DNA from: Patescibacteria group bacterium
Lineage (GTDB): Bacteria; Patescibacteriota; Patescibacteriia; Patescibacteriales; BM507
Reading direction: 5' to 3'
Assembly (NCBI GenBank): GCA_027858235.1
Contig: JAQIDC010000003.1
Span: 1 to 34,341, forward strand
DNA: 34,341 nucleotides
Below are positions 29,101 through 34,341 of the stretch, one piece after another (within the stretch, counting starts at the first letter, position 1; each line of letters begins with the position of its first letter). The translations under genes and the position numbers were made by a program. Below the pieces are notes generated by a model, which ran no database searches, had not been told where the DNA came from, and worked only from the letters and a program-made list of their open reading frames with translations.

Positions 29101-31106
29101 CTACGGACTATACTCTTTCCATTGATCAAATAAATATTCTAGTAGATTACACCACAAATAACTTGCCAACAGGATCTTTTACGGGAGCAAGTCAGAAAGT
29201 TGATTCTTCAGGAGTGATTGATTTGTCTATTCAAGCCGATGACCTTGATGATGATCCTCTTAGAGCAAAAATAGAATATGTTTCTGGAGCTACTTGTGAT
29301 TTTGCAACTCCTCTTGATCCTTATTTAGATGAAACAGATACAAATGCTACTTCTACTTTTGGTGATGCCAAGATTAATAACAATGAAGACTATCAAGTTG
29401 GTTCTTCAACTGGTTATATTATTACGACTAGTGGGGCTAACAGTGTTTATTTTGATTGGTTGAGTACACCAGCTCTAGACGGAGCCGATGGAACATACTG
29501 TCTTCGATTAACTGCTAATGATTTGGTAGAGGACCAAGCAATTTTAGCCACAACTACAGTGGACATTGACAATAAAAATCCAACAGCTCCGGGAGAATTT
29601 ACTTTTTCTTCGCACACCAAAGACTCTTTAACTCTTTCTTATGGGGCAACATCAAGTGACACTAATTTTTCGGACTATAAAATATTTTGGAAAATCTATG
29701 ACGGGACAGCTCCAGACGAGGGCGACAATGAAATAAACTCAAGTGGAGATACAAATCTTGGAGCAATTGATTTTAACGGAATAGCTACAACTTCAATAAC
29801 TGGTCTTTCTGAAAATATTCAATATTCTGTTTCCATTTGGGCTTATGACATTTATGGTCATTCCGCCAGTTCAACATATACTAGTTTTTATACCAACCAA
29901 ACACCAACCTCAAGTTTCAATTCAGCTGTCCAAAGGACAGATGGTACAGGCGTTGTTGATATTTCTCTTGATGTTAATGATGGTGATAATGATAACTCAA
30001 TTGCTCGAATTGATTATGTTCTTGGTGCAGCCTGTAATTTTTCTACTCCACTTGATCCAACCATTGATGAAACACAGTCGAATATTTCAAGTACTTATGG
30101 TGTTCCAACTATTGAAAATGATAATATCTATCAAGTTGGTGCAGTTGATTGGTGGATTACAACTCCAGATGTAAATACATTGCAGTTCGACTGGTTTGGT
30201 CAAACTGACTTGCCTTTAGGGGAGGCTACTTATTGTTTGCAATTTACAATGAATGATATTGCAGACGATCAAAACACCCCAGCAACCACAACTCTCACAA
30301 TAGACAATGCAGCCCCAAGCCCTCCAGGACAATTGACGAGTGGGGAGGTAACTGGATCTACAATTAAATTAATTTTTGGAGCGACTTCAACTGACTCGAA
30401 TTTTTCTCACTACGAAATTCACTACAAAGAAGGTACAACAGGAGTAGTCATAACAGATCCTGAACATATTAATACCGATTTGTCTGATATTAATTATAAT
30501 GGGACTTCATCAACAACCGTTGGAAGTTTAAATTTAAATACAGACTACGTGTTTAATATTTGGGCTTATGATACTTATGGAAATATTATCGCATCAACCG
30601 AAACTACCGCCAAGACAAATTCTTCTATTACTAATGACTCACTTACTTTCACAAATCCAGATACTCTAAATCAACTGATCGCCGACGGAACTAGTGAATG
30701 GAATTTTCGAGCTCTTGTTTCTGACCTCGGCGGCTATGCTGGACTAGACACAGTTTTATTGAGATTGGCTGACTCTGCTGACAATGTTTCACCATTTGGT
30801 AATTTAGAATTTTCTTGGACAGAGGCAACAGCTTTATTTTCTGAGACGGGGGCAGATGTTAATGGGGCGGTCGTAATTTCCCCAAACAGCACCTCAACAT
30901 GCTCAGTCAATACTTGTACCATTGATTTTACTTTAATTTTTAATCATAATTTTGCAAGTTCTACCACCGATTATTCAGCTGAGCTTTATTCAACAAATGA
31001 TTTAGCTTCTTTTGATGGTGATTCTTACCTTGATTTATACAAGGTTGATTTATATAGGATTGAACAAGTGCATTACAGATGGCGTAATGATGATGGAGGA
31101 GAGTAG
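26121..31106 (+). CDS. Giant modular surface protein (1,661 aa), possibly truncated
   Basis: N-terminal basic stretch and one hydrophobic helix (GFFVFGLFFVLVLGFSP, about 22-38) export or anchor the protein. Residues 125-370 are acidic and Ser/Thr-rich with four T-(P/L)-E-E-Q repeats. A central region around 480-860 (VLAINTDKSIYKIGDES..., GPTRIYPLANYEMKINIL...) is shared with the next gene. From about 1,010 on come two cadherin/Ig-like modules, each with two Cys (C-D/N-F-x-T-P-L-D-P and T-Y-C-L-x-x-T-x-N-D), each followed by a fibronectin-III-like segment. It ends in HYRWRNDDGGE, which in related proteins is usually internal, so an insertion-caused truncation is suspected. No ribosome site. 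Probable adhesin or cell-surface filament. Confidence 0.85.
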   Translation: MLNNIRKKNSPPNKLLKIYLKGFFVFGLFFVLVLGFSPIDFLQRYIGAFGGEMRAVSFYASSGNTSVQSEDYSLGWWGGENVLNEPQISPNGRLSSFSDTNSSFYNGGDFSLLISDFTLKGVSLPSQTEPEVEFMEINEDSSEDSFLEDGLTEQGGEERAHDESETSTTTDATSTDILSKKTLVNIANAQEDSDLSVLGEFDSAKIMISFALGSLEADSSGGGAIVPVEIATSTASSSDDEIESNEDEIDENVIASSSDELGDDSSEKDTPEEQTLEEQTPEEQTLEEIIKEDDEEIIQDVEIIIEEEDISEDFEQSVEIIENEEEASVIKIKEEEKTEEEVEDIVEEIVAPVVSEPDPEVENSDGDIISKIFSVKNAIAQSDSPKFAIWYSVMSETGDASTSASTTGREIWEKLDTVYDDDLSNYLNDGFFSYDAPFLESWTDLENLKIKIEGLADEQADFVLYIDSIWVDIEYEKDPNTPELPEEKELRWENMLEFLSDQKVFTFDEKGEFRFKYNKNKKTLSESFGLSGYWDSVDIEVEIEDFKGDILELPLIIVFEEDGEFSITLPSLPRKFRPGEYRIKFTIIDSSGAETEEFVLEESFSWGVLAINTDKSIYKIGDESAFIQMAVLDEGGHTLCGADLSLEIISPDGEVRIFDTSNDTIIQNEFCEPENVITSPDYYTYFQLAGVGTYELKLKAITENGVKEITDSFRVVEETSFDISRIGPTRIYPLANYEMKINILASEDFEGNFYEYVPDGFYIVNQTLKIKKASTTDFVLYNSQVSSSTEEYIFDEFEINDEKELSWKNLLIEDGDELEAVYLFDAPNVSPELYLLGPASIATTTEDRQWQIASDAITTYPGTAGINVNWTDPTFAWDSSNNTYATKAIPKKNVDDSANYLLVTSNTATDIGGIISSVKIAVEGFVENTAITTYVVPVLGGADGGIYTITGTTMGTTDNDVPVYLDITSEIGTWTWADIIGMDIRLYGQNSSNPTDYTLSIDQINILVDYTTNNLPTGSFTGASQKVDSSGVIDLSIQADDLDDDPLRAKIEYVSGATCDFATPLDPYLDETDTNATSTFGDAKINNNEDYQVGSSTGYIITTSGANSVYFDWLSTPALDGADGTYCLRLTANDLVEDQAILATTTVDIDNKNPTAPGEFTFSSHTKDSLTLSYGATSSDTNFSDYKIFWKIYDGTAPDEGDNEINSSGDTNLGAIDFNGIATTSITGLSENIQYSVSIWAYDIYGHSASSTYTSFYTNQTPTSSFNSAVQRTDGTGVVDISLDVNDGDNDNSIARIDYVLGAACNFSTPLDPTIDETQSNISSTYGVPTIENDNIYQVGAVDWWITTPDVNTLQFDWFGQTDLPLGEATYCLQFTMNDIADDQNTPATTTLTIDNAAPSPPGQLTSGEVTGSTIKLIFGATSTDSNFSHYEIHYKEGTTGVVITDPEHINTDLSDINYNGTSSTTVGSLNLNTDYVFNIWAYDTYGNIIASTETTAKTNSSITNDSLTFTNPDTLNQLIADGTSEWNFRALVSDLGGYAGLDTVLLRLADSADNVSPFGNLEFSWTEATALFSETGADVNGAVVISPNSTSTCSVNTCTIDFTLIFNHNFASSTTDYSAELYSTNDLASFDGDSYLDLYKVDLYRIEQVHYRWRNDDGGE
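26928..26987 (+). repeat. 15-bp coding repeat, four units
   Basis: ACGCCGGAAGAACAG and ACGCTTGAAGAACAG alternate twice (30-bp period), coding T-P-E-E-Q-T-L-E-E-Q twice over; the last unit diverges at its end. Confidence 0.85.
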
Positions 31107-31109
31107 GGG

Positions 31110-31123
31110 AATTTAGAATTTAG
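31110..31123 (+). repeat. AATTTAG tandem pair after the giant protein
   Basis: AATTTAG twice, 3 bases after the stop of the giant gene, then AATGAAAAAT. The same class of unit as the AATTTCG array in valS. Confidence 0.6.
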
Positions 31124-31140
31124 AATGAAAAATATTACAG

Positions 31141-31226
31141 TTGTCATTCTGAGGGAGCTAAAGCGACCGTAAGAATCTCATACCACGAACGAGATTGCTT
31201 CGTCGCTCCGCTTCTCGCAATGACAA
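31141..31226. repeat. Interspersed palindromic element
   Basis: Ends TTGTCATT and AATGACAA pair, and the halves continue to pair (GAG...GCGACCG...AAGAATCTC with GAGATTGCTTCGTCGC...CTC) with mismatches. It matches the well-known TCATTCTGAGGGAGC...GAAGAATCTC intergenic repeat type. It fills the gap between the two giant genes. Confidence 0.75.
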
Positions 31227-31237
31227 TAAAGCATAGA

Positions 31238-34200
31238 ATGAACATCTTTAAGAAAAAATTTAATAGAAAAATAATATCGGGCTTTTTGGCTTTGTTGTTT
31301 TTTATTTTCTTTTCAGTCTCAGCTTCAGCTGCTGGTCCTTCTGGTTTAAAATTTGATAATATTTCTGATAAAAAAGACTTTGTAAGAACAGAGACCCCTA
31401 GTTTTATTTATGAGGCCAGTAAAGAAAGAGAGGGATTTTCTAAATTTAGCGCTTGGTTTAAAAATATTTTTGTTGATGAATTTAGGGATATTGAGGTTCG
31501 AGCGGAGATCTATGATATTAATGGTAAAAAGAAAGATAATTTAGTGGTGACAAAAGAATATTTAGACAATGGACAGTTTGAATTGAAAATTGATAACGAA
31601 GAAGAAAAACTTAGACCAGGAAAAAAGACAATAAAATTTTTTGTAGTTGATGGTGATGAGGAAATAATAATTGAAAAAGATTTTTCTTGGGGAGTACTTG
31701 CAATAAATTCTAATCAAGATAAATACAAAACTTCTGAAACGGCTGATTTATTTATGGCAGTTTTGAACGACACTGGTCATGTTGTTTGTGATGCCGGGCT
31801 AGAACTTTTAATCGAAGCACCAGACGGTGGTAAGGCAACACTCTCAACTGCAAATGGTTTAATTGAAGTGTCCTCTGAATGTCGTGAAAATATTACCAGT
31901 CTCCCGGACTACAGTACAAAATATCAAGTTGCCGGAGAAGGAGAATACAAAATGACCCTAAATGCAGTTACTAAAAATGGGATCTATAGTATCACCGATA
32001 ATTTTTCGGTAGAGAATAATGCTGATTTTTATTTCAAAAGAAGTGCTCCAACAAGGATTTATCCAGTCGAAAATTACGAAATGAACTTGAGTATTAAGGC
32101 CGGTGATGATTATCGGGGGGAGATAAAAGAAGTAGTGCCCGCTTCATTTAAAATAAGCGATGTTGAGATTTATAAAAACAACTCCATAATTCAAAATTCA
32201 AAATTCATAATTAAAAATTTTGGGAAAAAACAAGAAATAGTCTGGGATAATGTAGAACTTCTAAAGGGAGATGAACTAGAAATTATCTACACCTTCGATG
32301 CTCCCGACGTATCTCCGGAATTGTTTATGATGGGACAAGCCAGCATTGGTGATTATTTAGAGTATCGTGATTGGCAGATAGCCTCTGATGCTGTTGCCAC
32401 CTATATTTATAACACCGCCTCAAATGTAGGCTGGACAAACCCATCTCAATCAGTTGATGGTTCAAATAATCTTTATGCTCAAAGATTGATACCAAGAAAA
32501 TCTGTAAATGATTCAGCTAACTATTTACAAGGTACTGCAAATAACGCCACCGATATTGGAAATGCAATTACTCAAGTTGAAGTTGGGACTGAGGCTTATG
32601 CTGCCAATACTCAGGTCTCTATGTATGTTCAACCATTTTTTAATGGTTCAACAGCTGGTTCATCTCAAAGTTATGGCATGGGAACAAGCGACACAAATAC
32701 TATTTATTATCTTGATGTTACTAATGATGGAAATGCTCCAAGCACTTGGACATGGAATGATATTATGAATCTAGATGTTAGGTCTTATGGATTTGATACA
32801 TCTAACGGTTCAAGTTTTAATTTGTATGTTGACCAGTTCTATGTTCAAGTTAATTATGACTTGAATGACGCTCCAACCGCAACTCTCACGTCAGCTACTC
32901 AAAAAATAGATGGGAACGGAGCAGTTGATATTACATTTACGGCCGATGATTTAAATGCCGATGATTTGATTGCTAAAATAGAATATGAAGCTGGTAGTGG
33001 ATGTGCTTTTGTAACTGCCCCGAACTCAACTATTGATACAACTCCCGCTAATACAACATCAACCCTCGGAGTTGATCCCGACGCTGATAACGGAAATGAT
33101 TTTCAAGTCGGTAACGCCACAGCTTATATTATTACTAGTCTGGGAGAAAATACCATTAGCACAGATTGGTTATCACAAACAGATGTGCCACTTGCAAATG
33201 GTGACTATTGTTTGCGGTTAACTGTTAATGATGGTGTCGATGATCAGGTGACCCCGAGCACTATTGTGGTTACTCTGGATAATGTTGCTCCATCAATATC
33301 GAACGTCACATTTTCCCAAACTTCTGGTTACCTAGGGATTGGGGACTCAGTTGATTTGACCATTACATCTGATGCTACTGGTTATACAGCTGGAGCTATA
33401 TTGGTTAATGGAGTGGATGTGTCTGGAACAATAGTTGATAATCTAAATAACACTTATTCAGTCACTTATGCTGTTACAGAAGGAGATGCTGATATTCTTG
33501 ATACAGCCGATTTGCCAATTAGTATTATTTTGAAGGATTCAAATAATAATTCAAGTTCAGCCTATACCACAGCTGATATAAACAATAGACCAGGGGTAGA
33601 TGCCAATAAGCCAGTTTTAACAGGCATTAGTATTACAAACAATAATTACAAGATTGGCGACACGATTACAATTGTTATCTCTGTTTCAACGGATGCTGAT
33701 GCATACACCTTGGGAGTTACAACAATCAACGGAGTGACAGCGACAAATTTAGTAAAAGTTAATGACACAACCTATAACGCAGACTATTTGGTTTCTGAAG
33801 GCGATACTGACAGAACGACTGGAACAATTCCAGCTTCTGTAATTTTGATTGACCAGGGAGGGAATGAGAATATTGCCTATACAAGTGTTTCACCGAATTC
33901 AGCTACGGTTGATGCTCACTACCCAGAAATTTCGTCAGTCACAATTCCGAGTCTAAGTTACAAGGTGGGAGATACTATCACTTTAACTGCAACAGTCACA
34001 ATAGATCCTGATACATATACTCTCGGTAATACAACAGTCAATGGAGTAACTGCAACAAATATACAAAAAACAAATGACACAACATATACTTTTGATTATA
34101 CTGTTGTCGAAGGCAATACAGATAGGACAGCAGGAACAATACCAATTTCTGTTATTTTTCGTGACTCAGTTAATCAAGAAAATATTACCGCTTTTGTTGC

Positions 34201-34341
34201 CCCTACTGTTAACACAGCCTCGATTGATGGACATACTCCAACAATCTCAAACGTCACATTTGTTCCAACAAGCGGTGTTCTAAAAATTGGTGACTCAGCA
34301 ACAATCACAGTCACCTCAGATGGCACAGGCTACAGCGCTGG
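31238..34341 (+). CDS. Second giant surface protein, 5' part (runs off the window)
   Basis: Open from ATG 31238 to the window end without a stop (1,034 codons). A Sec signal (SGFLALLFFIFFSVSASAAG, about 14-33) is followed by a region homologous to the previous gene: WGVLAINSNQDKYKTSETADLFMAVLNDTGHVVCDA and APTRIYPVENYEMNLSI. A Cys-pair module follows (GCAFVTAP... YCLRLTVND, about 590-670), then at least three 104-aa repeats of the form P-x-I-S-x-V-T...Y-K-V-G-D-T-I-T...T-V-N-G-V...T-Y, the last cut by the window. A repeat-derived insertion (N-S-K-F-I-I-K-N near 320) interrupts the homology. No ribosome site; it depends on the gap holding the palindromic element. Confidence 0.85.
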   Translation, partial: MNIFKKKFNRKIISGFLALLFFIFFSVSASAAGPSGLKFDNISDKKDFVRTETPSFIYEASKEREGFSKFSAWFKNIFVDEFRDIEVRAEIYDINGKKKDNLVVTKEYLDNGQFELKIDNEEEKLRPGKKTIKFFVVDGDEEIIIEKDFSWGVLAINSNQDKYKTSETADLFMAVLNDTGHVVCDAGLELLIEAPDGGKATLSTANGLIEVSSECRENITSLPDYSTKYQVAGEGEYKMTLNAVTKNGIYSITDNFSVENNADFYFKRSAPTRIYPVENYEMNLSIKAGDDYRGEIKEVVPASFKISDVEIYKNNSIIQNSKFIIKNFGKKQEIVWDNVELLKGDELEIIYTFDAPDVSPELFMMGQASIGDYLEYRDWQIASDAVATYIYNTASNVGWTNPSQSVDGSNNLYAQRLIPRKSVNDSANYLQGTANNATDIGNAITQVEVGTEAYAANTQVSMYVQPFFNGSTAGSSQSYGMGTSDTNTIYYLDVTNDGNAPSTWTWNDIMNLDVRSYGFDTSNGSSFNLYVDQFYVQVNYDLNDAPTATLTSATQKIDGNGAVDITFTADDLNADDLIAKIEYEAGSGCAFVTAPNSTIDTTPANTTSTLGVDPDADNGNDFQVGNATAYIITSLGENTISTDWLSQTDVPLANGDYCLRLTVNDGVDDQVTPSTIVVTLDNVAPSISNVTFSQTSGYLGIGDSVDLTITSDATGYTAGAILVNGVDVSGTIVDNLNNTYSVTYAVTEGDADILDTADLPISIILKDSNNNSSSAYTTADINNRPGVDANKPVLTGISITNNNYKIGDTITIVISVSTDADAYTLGVTTINGVTATNLVKVNDTTYNADYLVSEGDTDRTTGTIPASVILIDQGGNENIAYTSVSPNSATVDAHYPEISSVTIPSLSYKVGDTITLTATVTIDPDTYTLGNTTVNGVTATNIQKTNDTTYTFDYTVVEGNTDRTAGTIPISVIFRDSVNQENITAFVAPTVNTASIDGHTPTISNVTFVPTSGVLKIGDSATITVTSDGTGYSA

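Noticed and set aside
30734-30922. Minus-strand ORF inside the giant surface gene
   Set aside because: A mirror frame of a repetitive coding region without start signals.

Overview
The window looks like part of a small, AT-rich genome of a candidate-phyla-radiation bacterium (Patescibacteria, probably in the Parcubacteria/Falkowbacteria direction). This placement is an inference. It rests on long signal-anchored surface proteins with HYRWRNDDG-type modules, short palindromic and 7-bp tandem micro-repeats sitting inside ORFs and intergenic gaps, compact operons, weak or absent Shine-Dalgarno sites beside a few strong GGAGG sites, and a DHH/VanW/YvcK/DUF5320/DUF134 gene set. UGA is a stop codon here.

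Layout. 1-582: 3' end of a 23S rRNA gene and a 5S rRNA gene closed by a terminator. 675-1739: a tiny lipoprotein-like ORF and an unrecognised secreted protein, each with its own promoter. 1791-6445: a five-gene cluster (sugar nucleotidyltransferase, D-2-hydroxyacid dehydrogenase, YvcK, HAD hydrolase, MFS transporter). 6525-7576: a complete IS30-family insertion sequence. 7593-8644: about 1 kb without genes that holds strong promoters, two tandem copies (A, B) of a structured RNA and a GC-rich folded block ending in a terminator. 8705-10063 (minus): an FAD/NAD oxidoreductase. 10202-10403: a third, free-standing copy (C) of the same RNA with its own promoter and terminator. 10420-12996 (minus): a tightly coupled Hsp20-DUF3006-VanW envelope/stress operon. 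13070-13881: a duplicated 49-bp leader element and a secreted DxNGDG protein. 13877-14403: tRNA-Ile(UAU), tRNA-Val(GAC) and tRNA debris. 14489-15637 (minus): a degenerate DHH phosphoesterase. 15822-18880: two small two-TM proteins, a DUF5320/DUF134/SLAC1 operon behind a promoter with a large dyad, an odd tRNA and a terminator-bearing leader RNA. 19044-22873: valS carrying in-frame repeat insertions, and an MscS channel. 22930-23393 (minus): two tiny proteins. 23568-25367: a Tat-exported lytic transglycosylase followed by a secreted C39-like cysteine peptidase. 25576-34341: a membrane-tethered HTH protein followed by two giant paralogous modular surface proteins, the second running off the window.

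The most novel item is the A/B/C RNA family. The three copies share an invariant bulge around GACAAGCA, a long closing stem maintained by wobble and compensatory pairs, an inner helix and a UACG/UAAG-capped hairpin. Copies A and C each follow a near-consensus TTGACA-17 nt promoter. I do not recognise this as a known RNA class. The adjacent GC-rich block is probably a further long non-coding RNA.
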